Below are positions 10,614-20,941 of a DNA stretch of 64,000 bases, piece by piece. Numbering within the stretch: position 1 is the first letter of the stretch; each line of letters begins with the position of its first letter. The position numbers and the translations under genes are program-made. A model generated the notes under the pieces. That model was not told where the DNA came from, ran no database searches, and saw nothing but the letters and a program-made list of their open reading frames with translations. This DNA comes from Wyeomyia smithii (taxonomy: Eukaryota; Arthropoda; Insecta; Diptera; Culicidae): contig NC_073694.1 in assembly GCF_029784165.1 (NCBI RefSeq), positions 78,069,036-78,133,035 on the forward strand, written 5' to 3'.

Positions 10614-11690
10614 GGAGGTAGACAAAATAATTGAAATAAATAGAATTCTCTCGGATTTTAAATGGCCAGAACTTTACGAAAAATGAATCAATTTTGATAA
10701 CTGGTTTCATTCACTGGAAAACAGTATTATATTAGTATTACTTGGGAACTTGGTGTGACCTACCCACACCGAAAATGTTTCGGATTTCAAAAGTGTGTGT
10801 CAAAGTGTACATTTTTGCAACGCATAGAGCGTTTTAGGCAACTAAATTGTCTATCTAAAACACTTCATTCAAAAAAATCTGAGATCACCGATATTTTCTA
10901 AAATCCTTTTTTGTTCTTAAAATTATATTTTTTTCAGAGTAGGATCTTAAACTCATTTTTTTATATTTTCGAAGGAAAGTTCAGATAATTTTTACTAAGA
11001 TATATTGATTCATGAGAAAAAGGTTCAAATACAGTTAGGTTTTCTTACGCGGGGGATACATGCCTCGTGAAAAAACCATGTTAATTCAAAAATCCGCTTG
11101 ATAAACCGCTTTAATTCAAAAATTCGCGTAAAAACCACGTTAATTTGAAAATCTGCATAAATAACCTTTTAGAGAAAATCCGAGTGAAAATAATCTGATC
11201 TATTTAAATGTTAATCCAGATAAATTGCTCTATGACCTACACACCCACAATGTTCAATTGAATTCTGCTAGAGTGCTGCAAGCTCAAAGAAAATTAGTAC
11301 CCAACAGGGAAAAAACCGCCAAAATCAACACCCATACTTAATAAATTCATACCTCGATGATTCCTTGGCGAATTTCCAATCTTTGGCTACCAATGAACCC
11401 GAAATAAATTCTTATTTATTGACAACATATAAACCTAAGTGAAACAGAATATCATAAAAAGTTCTACGCGTTGCAAAAATGTACACTTTGGCACACACTC
11501 CGGAAATCCGAAACATTTCCAGTGAACCTTGATCACGTCCAGTTCTCAAGTAACACTAGGAAACTAGGACAGTTTTCCAGTAAAATGAAACCTGTTTTGT
11601 CAGAATTGATTCATTTTTCGTGTAGTTTTGGCCATTTAAAAATTGACAGAATTTTGCCTGCTTCAATTATTTCCCTTATTATACAACCTT
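10614..11690. mobile_element. Foldback/MITE with about 200-bp inverted arms
   Basis: The left arm (about 10614-10815) and right arm (about 11478-11690) are inverted diverged repeats. Shared words include aaataattgaa near the ends, attttaaatggccagaactt versus its complement, and gtgtacatttttgcaacgc versus gcgttgcaaaaatgtacac. The interior holds short tandem repeats. No coding capacity. Exact ends and target duplication not resolved. Confidence 0.7.
11041..11175. repeat. Short tandem repeat, unit about 26 bp
   Basis: Repeats of the words cgtaaaaaccacgttaattc and aaaatccgcg in the foldback interior. A similar array lies at about 24800-24905. Confidence 0.6.
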
Positions 11691-11825
11691 CAAAATAAAC
11701 TTCGGCTTGAAACTACTCCGTAGAAAGCACTCTCGGCGTAAAACCCGAAGACTTTCCAAAACAAACTGTTTAACTCGTCCGGTTGTTTAAATTTTCATTT
11801 GCAGTATCGTAAGATTTGTCATTCA

Positions 11826-11942
11826 AGGCCTTAACACAATGGATACGTTGCGGCTGCGTTTGCGGCAATTTGACAGTTAGCCCATATATTTACTGTCACA
11901 TTGACGTCAACGCAACGCAACGTATCCATTCTGTTTGGGCCA
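11826..11942. mobile_element. Short palindromic MITE (117 bp), 3-bp duplication
   Basis: Starts aggccttaacacaatggata and is nearly self-complementary. A 3-bp duplication TCA lies at 11823-11825 and 11943-11945. A close relative is at 24945-25062 with TTA. A 3-bp duplication and GG-type ends suggest the PIF/Harbinger superfamily; that assignment is inference. Confidence 0.75.
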
Positions 11943-12076
11943 TCACTGTCTCTGTTTTTAACAAATTTATATAGCAAAATTGCATTTGTCGAATAACGTT
12001 TGCGGTAAAAAAAATGAATCATAGTAACCCATGAGTTAGCAAAAAAAATGACAGCCCTATCAGTCAAACTCTAACT

Positions 12077-13501
12077 GTGATGGCGAAAAAAGTGAAGCTA
12101 CTCAGTTCAGAAGTGTGCGCGTTCAAAGAACGGTACCCCGCCGCGTCAAAAACGGACATCGTGCGGCACTTTGTGGACCCCGGGTATGTCGGTTTTGGCA
12201 TCTACAACATCTTGACACTATTGGACAACGATCAGAGCATCGAAAGAAAGCCCGATTCCGGACGGCCAACGACCCTGAGCGACAAGAAGCTTCCAAGGAT
12301 GCTGAAGAGGAAGACCGAGGGAAAAGTGGCTAAATCGCTGCGTGCACTTGGCAGAGAGATTGATGCGTGCTCTAAAACAGTGAAAGCATCTGGAGAACAT
12401 GGACATACATGTAGGAAGCGGCAGTCCCGTCCACTGGTCTTGGAGCTGCAGGCAATGACGCAGCGACAGCGGTTGAAGATGGTCAAGTCAATTTTCCCGG
12501 CGAATCGCGACGCGGCAGTGGTATTGGACGACTAGACCTATCTCACCCTGGATGGCAACGACTAGCAGGGCTCTCCGTATTTTACCTCTCCCACGAAGGA
12601 AGTGAGCATCGAGGTAAGGTTTATTTTACAGACCAAGTTCCCCAAGAAGGTGCGGCTGTTGCTGTCAATCAGCGAGAAAGGGATGTCAAAATTGCTCTTC
12701 TTTCGCTCCGGGCTGGCCGTGAACGGGGAAATTTATAGTACGAACAGGGTTGCCACATTTAAATCTGTGTTTTCCCTTGAAAAAATCTGAACATCTGTAT
12801 CTGGAACAAAAATATCTGTAAAAAAAATCTGTGTTGTTTAAACACAAAGAACTTTGTATTTTTTGAGTTTTTATGGTACATAAACGAAATTTTTAGCTTA
12901 AAACGTGTGAGGAGTTGAAAATATGTTCAATTTGCTCAATATTTAATGAAATAAAATTTGGATTGTTTTTTAAATTTAATGTCAATTTCGAAAAATCTGT
13001 AAATCTGTACTTTTCGACGAAAATCTGTATATCTGTATACACAGATTCTGTACCGTTACTTCGGCCAAAAATCTGTAAAATACAGATTAATCTGTACATG
13101 TGGCATCCCTGAGTACGAAGTGCCTGACAGAAGTTGCGTCGTTCATCAAGAAATACCATAAGCGCGAAGACACGGTGTTCTGGCCAGATTTGACGTCGGC
13201 CAACTATTCGTAGCGATCGTTGGAGGAGATGGAGCGGCTGAATATTGATGTGGTACCGAAGTCGGCGAATCCGCTCAATGTCCCCCAGCTGCTTCCCATC
13301 GAGAATTTCTGGACAAGTTTGAAGCGCAAGATCTATTCCAACAATTTTGTCTCGAAAACGGAGGAGGAATTGAAAAAAACGCAGAAAGAGCTTAAAAACA
13401 TGGCTACACGCATGTTTTCGTCCGCCATGGCGAATGTTCCGGTTAACTGTCGAAAGGCTGCACGCAAGGACGTAATATTTTTTGTGAGGAAGCTAACATG
13501 A
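12077..13501 (+). pseudogene. Mariner-superfamily transposase, broken
   Basis: The N-terminal part (12077-12535) is a helix-turn-helix type DNA-binding region (AFKERYPAASKTDIVRHF and then SGRPTTLSDKK). The C-terminal part (13220-13501) contains QLLPIENFWTSLKRKIY, the usual surroundings of the last catalytic acid in Tc1/mariner-type transposases. Between them the frame is broken by stops and frame changes, and 12745-13111 is an inserted MITE. The stop at 12533-12535 follows the segment AAVVLDD, where the first catalytic Asp is expected. No functional enzyme can be made. Family: DD37E-like by context; the exact spacing cannot be verified in this broken copy. Confidence 0.8.
12745..13111. mobile_element. 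hAT-type MITE, 367 bp, inside the transposase
   Basis: Ends CAGGGTTGCCACAT and ATGTGGCATCCCTG (one mismatch between the inverted copies). Exact 8-bp duplication AGTACGAA at 12737-12744 and 13112-13119. The interior is rich in atctgtat words, like the MITE at 5003-5797. Confidence 0.9.
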
Positions 13502-13715
13502 CAACCTTCCATGGGAAATTTATCCAACTCAATTATCTATCATAGTTTTTTTTTCATCGCCATCTGAAATAGTTTTTTTTCATCATCTCAAAAAAAAAAT
13601 TTTCACCGCAAACGTTAGCTGTCAAATTATCGATACTTATCGATAATATCGATGAAAGTCCCGAAATTATCGATTGTTATCGATGTCCGTTCTGGGCGAT
13701 ATTTCCCATCACTAG

Positions 13716-14393
13716 TTTAGAAGTGATGGCGGCTCTAATCTTATTCGATCGCCGTGTTGGCGGATGTTCGATCGCTCTTTCCAGAGAGCATTGGCGAGAG
13801 AGTATTGTAGTGTTTCCACATGCACGATTGGTTATTTTCGTGCAGATTGTGTAGAGTTAACAACAACCCAATGTCGAATATTGGGAAGGTGTGACCTATT
13901 GCGAATTTATTTTGCTAGCAATCTTACGAACTTTTTGTAGATTTTGCAGACAAAACATGTTTTTTTTTTGATAAATCTAGAAAAAAAATTTAATTCTATT
14001 TTTTTTATATTTTCTTTAGTTTTTTTTTACAGTGTATACTTTTTTCGGATGTAAAAAACTTCTTTTTTTAACTCTGCCGGAGACATCATACCAATCAAAC
14101 AAACCATCCTGGCTCGGAAATTATTTTTGTTCATTAATACCATTTTTACACAAGTTTATTAAGAGATTTGCCCAAAACTGAACGCGGTCTAATCCAAACA
14201 CCGCGCTTGAATCAAAGGCCGCGCTGAGTTGCCAGATTTATGCTGTTCTTATTTGCATCAACCTTCATTGCTAAAGAATCAGGAAAATCCTTGAAGAAAT
14301 CACTGCTGGGGACAGTGGAGACTAAAAAGGATTACAAATCACCAGAGGAAAATCTATTGTATCATATACTCACTTCGTGGTTTCTGTTTTATG
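13716..14393. other. Gene-free stretch
   Basis: No gene supported. The poly-T/poly-A rich part around 13960-14040 is low complexity. Confidence 0.45.
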
Positions 14394-14585
14394 CCTTGTT
14401 CAGACTACGCCGGATATCACCTGATATCGCCAGGTGATATCGGATATCACCTCGAGCGTTCACATTGGAGTGAGCTGATATGATTTGACATTTGCTTTGG
14501 TGATTGAAAAGAGAAGAAAACAAAAACAGATCAAAGCTAAAACAAGACTGATCAGGCGATATGCGGTGTAGTGTGAACGGGGTAT
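14394..14585. mobile_element. Palindromic GATATC-rich MITE
   Basis: Left end gccttgttcagactacgccg; the right end aggcgatatgcggtgtagtg is its diverged complement. Related to 7340-7440. Non-coding. Confidence 0.65.
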
Positions 14586-14605
14586 TAAGCATTATGATAT
14601 CAATC

Positions 14606-15488
14606 TACACACTTAACTGCGTAATGTTTTCTCGGTTAAGGAAAACACCGAACTACCTGAAAATATTTTAGTTTAGCGTTGTTCAGTAAGAAAATTACTG
14701 AGAAATCGGAAACCGTAAGTATTTACCGGGGTACGGTAGTTTTGTTTATCGAAAAAATCCGTAAAACCGAAAATTTCCGAGTTCAGTAAACTAAAATACC
14801 GAATCTCGGAACCCTGACATCATTTAACCGACATTTCGTCGAACAAAAAAAAACTCACCGAGATTCCGAAAAACTGAACTGTCAAAATAACGTGTGCTTC
14901 ACTAACAGTTTTTTTCGTGTTTCGGTGTAGAGGAAAGAAGCAGGTTTTGCGGCTGATTATTATTATGGAGAAATCTGCAAAGTTCAGATTAACTAAAATA
15001 TTGAGTGAGTATACACTATTTTTTCTGAGATCTCGTTTTTTTGTTCCGAAGAATATTTAAAGAAAACGATTAATACTTTCTCTAATCAATTTTGTAGGTT
15101 ACCAACTCGCTCGCAGGATGGAAGTTGCAGAGTGATAGATGTTACTTTATTTCCTGAAAGCAATACAACACTCCAGTTTTTACCGAAGCTGTGTTTAGTT
15201 GAATCAGTTGACTTAGTAATTAATAAATGAATTTGTATATTTAATTGTTTTAATCATATTCTGGGCTATCTGAGGCACAAAAAAGACAAAATACGTACCT
15301 CAGTAAATTTTACCGAAGTTCTCGTAATACTATGACAGTTGAACATTATCGAGAATCTCGTTGAAGTTGACAGGTTTTTGATTATTTCTTTTACAGAATC
15401 TCGGTGTTTTGATGCATTACCGAGATCTCAGCTGTTGAAATCTCGGTAATTTATTTTACCGTACTCGGTGATAAAATCTAAGCGTGTA
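14606..15488. mobile_element. Inverted-repeat element with CGGTAA-type repeats
   Basis: Ends TACACACTTA and TAAGCGTGTA (one mismatch as inverted repeats). Sub-terminal regions on both sides repeat words such as tctcggtaa, accgaaaat and ttaccga in inverted orientation. The single-copy middle (about 14900-15240) holds a small spliced reading frame and a poly(A) signal. Superfamily unknown. Confidence 0.5.
14965..15135 (+). CDS. Tiny spliced reading frame inside a TIR element
   Basis: ATG at 14965 opens 13 codons and then meets a strong donor (gtgagt at 15005). A matching acceptor follows a pyrimidine tract (ttttgtag, exon start 15098). The phases join in frame and the frame closes at TGA (15133-15135). 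The product would be 25 residues, basic, with a middle like FRLTKILSYQLARR. An AATAAA signal lies at 15222-15227. No family is recognised. This could be the worn remnant of a longer gene or a real micro-transcript; the evidence is only signal quality and frame agreement. Confidence 0.25.
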
Positions 15489-15725
15489 TATTAGAGTAAT
15501 CCGTAAACCTGGCACCCCTGACGTCACCTTCAGTGTGCTGCCAGAATCGAAGTTTGTTTTGATTTTGGAAAGGGTTGCCAAGACAGGTAGATTTAATTTT
15601 GGCTGTTGCTTACGGTGTCCCGAGGAAAATATAATCGATTCGACAACCAAGAAGGGCATTTGGTTTCAGAGTTTCGGTTTATAGCGCGGCGAATAAGTTT
15701 CAGTGAAACTCACAATACTTAAGCC

Positions 15726-15912
15726 TGCACTCTTTGACCGAGCGTCAAATATTTGTCACTTTTTGACAGATAAAAATTTGGTCAAAGATAATTATTTGTC
15801 ACTCTCCAATTTTAACATGGGGCAAACACGGGCAAACAACAACCATAATGTCAAATATATTTGACCATTATGTCAGAAGGTCAAATATTTGACCATTTGA
15901 CAAAGAGTGTAC
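15726..15912. mobile_element. MITE with CACTCTTTG ends
   Basis: Left tgcactctttgaccgagcgt and right tttgacaaagagtgtactac are inverted. Inside, words such as gtcaaatatttga recur. Non-coding. Confidence 0.6.
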
Positions 15913-16322
15913 TACAGACTTCAGTCTTGTTGAAAAAGTATTACTAGAAAAGCTTCAACCAAATCGTAAATGGTCGATTAATCTCGTTGTCTTATGTGGC
16001 TTAAAATTGTTTTACTGATCCTGTAAATATTGGCTTTGTAGTGTCGAGGCGTTTGGGTCTTGAAGTAAAACAACAAACAGTTGTATACGTGGCGGTTTTG
16101 GCGGATTACTCACGGCTTTCGATATTTCCGAAAGTAGACAGATTCAGCGATTAAACGTATATTCACGAACAAAACAATAGATTTTTAGACAGAAAAACCT
16201 TAAGATCCGTTGCCGCAAAACAATAGCGCATTAACTGGTTGCCAGCTGAAGGGTTGTTTTTGATTATTTCTGTGACCGTCCGCGCACTATCAAAACAGAA
16301 AGGGGTCAAATGCAATCATACC

Positions 16323-17055
16323 ACATACATAAGACATACGTAACACTGGCGTTTTTTTTTCTGGTAAACGTTGCCCCATACACGGTAAGAGTCGAAAACC
16401 CATTAATGGGAATTGTTCACCCATTTTTTTCTGTCATATGCGGCTGTTAAAAAAATGGGTAAATTTAAAAATGTGAAATGGGTAAAATTGTACGCATTAG
16501 AAAGACATGTTCTTAGAAAAAAAATGGGTCATTTGTTTACCCAATAATGGATGAAAAAATTCTTCAAGCATCGTTTTAGTTTGTTCTGTCGATTTGTTCG
16601 CACGCGTTACTTCTACGATCTGTTTTGTATATTTTTTGTCAACAATTGCCATGGTAGGACTTTAAAGAAGATTCCATACTGCGTCGTTTAAGAAATTGCA
16701 AGGTAAACAGTATGTTATATCAAGTATTGAATTTTACAATGTGAGATTTTCTTAAATTAGGTCTAGAATGTTCACTATCCGTATGGTATTGGCTTTGTTG
16801 CAGAGAATAGCGATTCTGACAATTGATGATAGCAGATAAAATACTCCTGTATTCGTGAAACCTGCGCAGCCCTGCATTTGTCTCGTTCCAACTAGAAAAA
16901 TACTACATTAATTTTGTAAATAACTTTTTGACAGTTCCTTATGAGAATTTTTTGGGGCTCGATAAAGCCGGGAAAAAGAAAATTCATTTGGTTCATTATT
17001 TGTTGAGCAGTTGGACAGGACGAGGTACGGAGTACTATGAGGCAACGTGTATGAG
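16323..17055. mobile_element. CCACATAC-family MITE split by another insertion
   Basis: The left terminus ccacatacataagacatacg at 16323 runs to about 16378. It is followed by about 490 bp of unrelated DNA containing repeated acccatt/aatgggt words. Then from about 16866 to 17055 family interior sequence follows in the opposite orientation (gcagccctgcatttgtctcg through gtactatgaggcaacgtgta). It is either a palindromic copy or a rearranged one. Confidence 0.55.
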
Positions 17056-17520
17056 AAAATAGTAGAAGGGTGGTAACCATGACACGACCGCATAGTTGAC
17101 GTAGGACTACAATAATTTTATAATTTTATTTTGAAACTATGTTTGATTTGAGCTCATTTTACTTTTGTAGTTTGCTTGATTTATTTTACCCAATTTAAGC
17201 TCAACATCTTCCAAAAGGAAGATGTTTTGGTTCCGGTGGTAATATCAAGTATCTAGGTCGTCAGCCCAAATTCATCAAGCGACACCTCCAACGACTTGGA
17301 ACTAAAACTAGTTCATTGGTGGCCATTTCTACTGTTAAGGTCGTCTTTGACCATTTAAAAAGTCAAAAAAGTCATGAAAAAAACCGTTTATTATTGGCAT
17401 GGTTCGATTTTGGCAACAGAAAAAAATCTGGAGTGTTGCCAAAATCGAACGGGGTCTGTATTTTGATTATTTCTTTGCAGCACTCTATCTTAGAAGAAAA
17501 AATATTCTCTTTAACATTCA

Positions 17521-17713
17521 CAATGGTCCAGAAACCAAATTTAGGAGAAAATTTGGGTCTAGAGCTCTATAGCAATGTTTTAGAAAAAAACTTTATTTTA
17601 CAAAGTTGCTTAAAATTACTGGAGCTATAAAATTGTAAAACAAGGTTTTCTATCTACAAAAATAAAAAAGTTAGATACTTGATTTTCCCCTAAATTTGGT
17701 TTCTGGACCATTG
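17521..17713. mobile_element. MITE with about 30-bp inverted ends
   Basis: Left end caatggtccagaaaccaaat and right end atttggtttctggaccattg are perfect inverted repeats, and the match continues inward with one or two changes. 193 bp, AT-rich, non-coding. Confidence 0.85.
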
Positions 17714-19347
17714 ATGAATACCTTTCATTCTAATACAGCGAATTTTCTTTAATGCGCGAAAAGGCAACCTTCTATAAAATATTTAATTGAGTACGATTTA
17801 GTAGAATTAAACTTTCTTCTATATCTATTTGTCTTGTTGAAGTTGGCTCACTCACCGATCACAAAGCGGCAAAGATGTCACATAAATTTTTTTTCTGTAA
17901 TTACAAGCTCGTGGAAAAAAAAATCGATAACGAATTACAGTTTTAGTAGAAAATGTATATTCACAGAAAATTTGAAATTGACATAGAATTTTATGAACAT
18001 GTTAACATTCAATTCAGGTCAATTTAAACATTTTATCAGTATACAGAATCAATCAGAAAAAAATTTGATCAGTTTCAAGATACCAAAGAACAACGAAGAT
18101 ACCATATTTGAAAGTTATATGTCCGTTATCTTCGAAAATAAACTGGGCTAGAGTGATGCACAACATTAGCCTCAGCAATTAATGTTTGCATAGCGTTGTT
18201 CAATTACAAGTAAGGTTATGGAAAGTAATATTTTCTTGCAAATGCTAATTCAAAAAAATTTCTATTGAAAAATACAAACACTAACGTCGGAACTCTAATA
18301 TCAAGATGAAATGAATTTGGTTTTTCTCTAAACCGCCACCGCGTGATGCAACTAGTATTGTCATATTGGACTAAATTCATTTAGCTAGTAAAATATAATC
18401 ATCAGTACAGCTCGTTTAACTACCTATTCAAAGATCTGTACGGAGCATTTTGGTTTTCTATTGTCTTTTAAATACCCTATATTCAGTTATTTAAATAAAT
18501 CTAAAAAAAGGCAGAGTGTAGAGTTCAAAAATAAACAACGCATTTTGTTGTCCCCGGCGGCGCAGCCTATTTTGCGACATCCGAAAAATCATATTGAATT
18601 CTGATATTTGCTGCTATACGAAACAAGAAGAAGAAGAAGACAATTCAAACGGCGATTCGATTGTGTTCCACGCCCAACTGTGCTTCAACAGTGGCAATGT
18701 AGTTTTCACTTGGCTTGACTGCACAAAAATGAATATCAACCTGCACTGATAGACGACGAGGAACCAGCGCTCTGTTCATACATTACTTGGTGCAGTACTG
18801 TTGCCTGTGCCATCATATTCTCCTTCAAGACATCAGTTTTATTAACATTAACATATTTGTTAACAGCAGAACGTAAAACTGTCTGGTAGTGGAGGTGGTT
18901 ACGAACTTTCCGAAAAAGCTTTACCTCAAGACATCAGTTTAGTCTAGGCTGATGGAAGCTAACATTAGTCGACCTATTGGGACGGGGAGATTCTGTCAAA
19001 TTTTTTTTTGCCACTGCTGTACAGGATATCACTGCAGGCAGTTGGTGTCTATTCATGAAGTCTGTGCTAGGCGTGCTCGCATATGATTGGTACATTGTTG
19101 GTGAAAATTCGACCTTGAAACTTTTATTCAATTTTCACTGTTTAACAATGAAGTGATTATGAAAATTGAAGAATCACAAAATTGTCCATCATTTTATCAA
19201 TCCAACGACATATCGATTATTGTGGTCCATCATGTGGTTACATCAGTATAACCGTTTGAAATCTTTCATTCCGTCGTTACATCTTGGTTTTAGTTTTCGC
19301 GGAATGTATCTCGGTATAGTGCGGTTAGACGTAGTCCTACGTCAAAA
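17714..19347. other. Gene-free AT-rich stretch
   Basis: No supported gene over 1.6 kb. A short gaa-type triplet run lies at about 18627-18641. Open frames here are short and featureless. Confidence 0.5.
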
Positions 19348-19390
19348 CGCCAGTGTTACGTATGTCATATGTATGTGTGTGGCTTGAATG

Positions 19391-20354
19391 GGGTCCTAAA
19401 ATTTTAAACGGTTTACTGATTTTTATATATCAGCTGGAAGAGTGCAATTTTCTGAGCAAAACGTGATTTTTAAAAAATGTTTATCATTTTCCTTTGATTT
19501 TTAAATGAAGGATAAAAATCTGCTCGAAATGCCTTAAATGACAGTTCTCTCATAAACCGTACATGGGCGAAACGTCATCTAAGACCATTCGAGCAGTTTT
19601 TTTATTCTTCATTTAAAAATCGAAGGGAGAAGATAAACGTTCCCTGTCCACCGTGACGCCAGGTCTAAATTAGTAGCTTCCCTTGAGGCCGGAGGTAGAC
19701 GGCCAGCTGTACCTGTTCGTGATGTCTTGGCGAGCCGTGACATACCCTACATGACCCTTATATACGTTTTCCTAAAATCCATCCATGCCCCAGTCTAGTC
19801 CCGTTCCCCTCCGTCTACATCCAACAAAACGACAAGAACACGTTTGAACCTTAAGCACAGATTTTGGAATCAGCAACTGCACCCCACTCGAATTCGCCAC
19901 CCGAGGCCTTCAGTGATATCTTGGCTCAGCGGCACATACCATATGGCCACTTGAACACTAGCGAACAACAACAACGAACCATAACCAGCAACTAGACCCC
20001 GCACAATACCTCCAGGACCCGAGGATACAAGCCCCTGCCCCAGCTCATGACATCGGCCATTCGAAGAGCACCAGACGACCATTCAACAACAAAACACTGA
20101 TTGAAAAATTCATGCTAGTTTTAAGTTAGACTTAATTTCAGCTCGTAGTCGGCAGCGAGGATAAAAAATTTGCTTTTAATTTTTAAGTCACCAGATATAA
20201 TTGGCGCCGTTAAACATTAAATTGTATTTGTGCCGTGTCAAATAAATGATATATGAGGAAAAAAAAAAGATAAACGTTTTTTGAAAATCACGTTTTGCTC
20301 AGGAAACGCGGCTCTTTCAAATGATATATAAAAACCGGTATTGCTTTAGGACCC
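19391..20354. mobile_element. Palindromic MITE (GGGTCCTAAA ends) split by a LINE
   Basis: Ends gggtcctaaa (19391) and tttaggaccc (20345-20354) are exact inverted repeats, with matching inner words (agcaaaacgtgatttttaaa against ttgaaaatcacgttttgct). Without the LINE insertion it is about 330 bp. A 3-bp AAT flank occurs on both sides. Confidence 0.8.
19642..20267 (+). mobile_element. 5'-truncated I-type LINE, 626 bp
   Basis: Matches the 3' end of the larger I-type LINE (about 42877-43416): the last codons of ORF2 (SHDIEH-side tail, SLIYVFLKSIHAPV-like) and the 3' non-coding part ending in ccgtgtcaaataaatgatat and an A-run. Exact 11-bp target duplication AGATAAACGTT at 19631-19641 and 20268-20278. 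This proves target-primed integration into the MITE. Confidence 0.9.
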
Positions 20355-20384
20355 AATTAATCAATCAAACAGTGATTTTATTCA

Positions 20385-20483
20385 GAGTGTGGTACCATTC
20401 GAGTAGTTAAATTTTTACCAACTTTTTTGGAAGATTTCTTCCTGAGTGTTACGTTTGTCTTATGTATGTGGTAGTGCTTTTTC
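20385..20483. mobile_element. Right-end fragment of a CCACATAC-family MITE
   Basis: The stretch from ggtaccattcgagtagttaa to the terminus tacgtttgtcttatgtatgt matches 1024-1110 and 7920-8003. Confidence 0.55.
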
Positions 20484-20941
20484 AAGTGATATGCATTGAG
20501 ATTCGAAAGTGATTTCTATTATATATTTTAAATTGAGGATCAGTTGGTTGCAAAATGTAAATCTCTTGAAAATCAATCCAAAACAACTTCAAATTGTAGT
20601 GACTGCACTGTGGTCGAGAAAAATCATAGTTTTCAAATTGCTAACTGAACAAATGGCGCCATATTGCGTTAAGATTTTGGATACGCGATATTCATTAAAC
20701 GTCATACCCCTGTTACGGATTGAGTTAAATGCACAATCCCTTGAAATAAACATGACAATTTTTTACCGTGCACGATCGGTTCATGGACCAGCGTGAGCCG
20801 TTTGCCCATCTTCAATGAGCAGTTTGTCGCTGATTCAGGCGATTCAGTTATTTATTCCTGGCATCTCTGACTCTGTTGATGCAAAAATTGCGCGCAGAAA
20901 AATATTCATTCAAAAGACGAGTTATAAACAATATTATAAAC

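Larger units (their letters stand above)
11996..13615 (+). mobile_element. Mariner-superfamily transposon (ITmD37E-like), defective
   Basis: Terminal inverted repeats ACGTTTGCGGT are flanked by TA on both sides (11994-11995, 13616-13617), the signature of IS630/Tc1/mariner elements. It carries a broken transposase. A 367-bp hAT-type MITE has inserted into the coding region. The transposase C-terminal words resemble mosquito ITmD37E elements. Confidence 0.85.
9962..13714. mobile_element. hAT-ended element carrying several nested insertions
   Basis: Termini TAGTGATGGGAAA (9962) and its reverse complement (ending 13714). They are flanked by an 8-bp near-duplicate: GTTTGGAA on the left and GTTTAGAA on the right. 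Sub-terminal sequence on both sides is full of tatcgata words, giving a symmetric MITE-like frame. Between the ends lie a foldback (about 10614-11690), a 117-bp MITE and a mariner-superfamily transposon. The original hAT MITE was probably only a few hundred bases. Confidence 0.65.
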
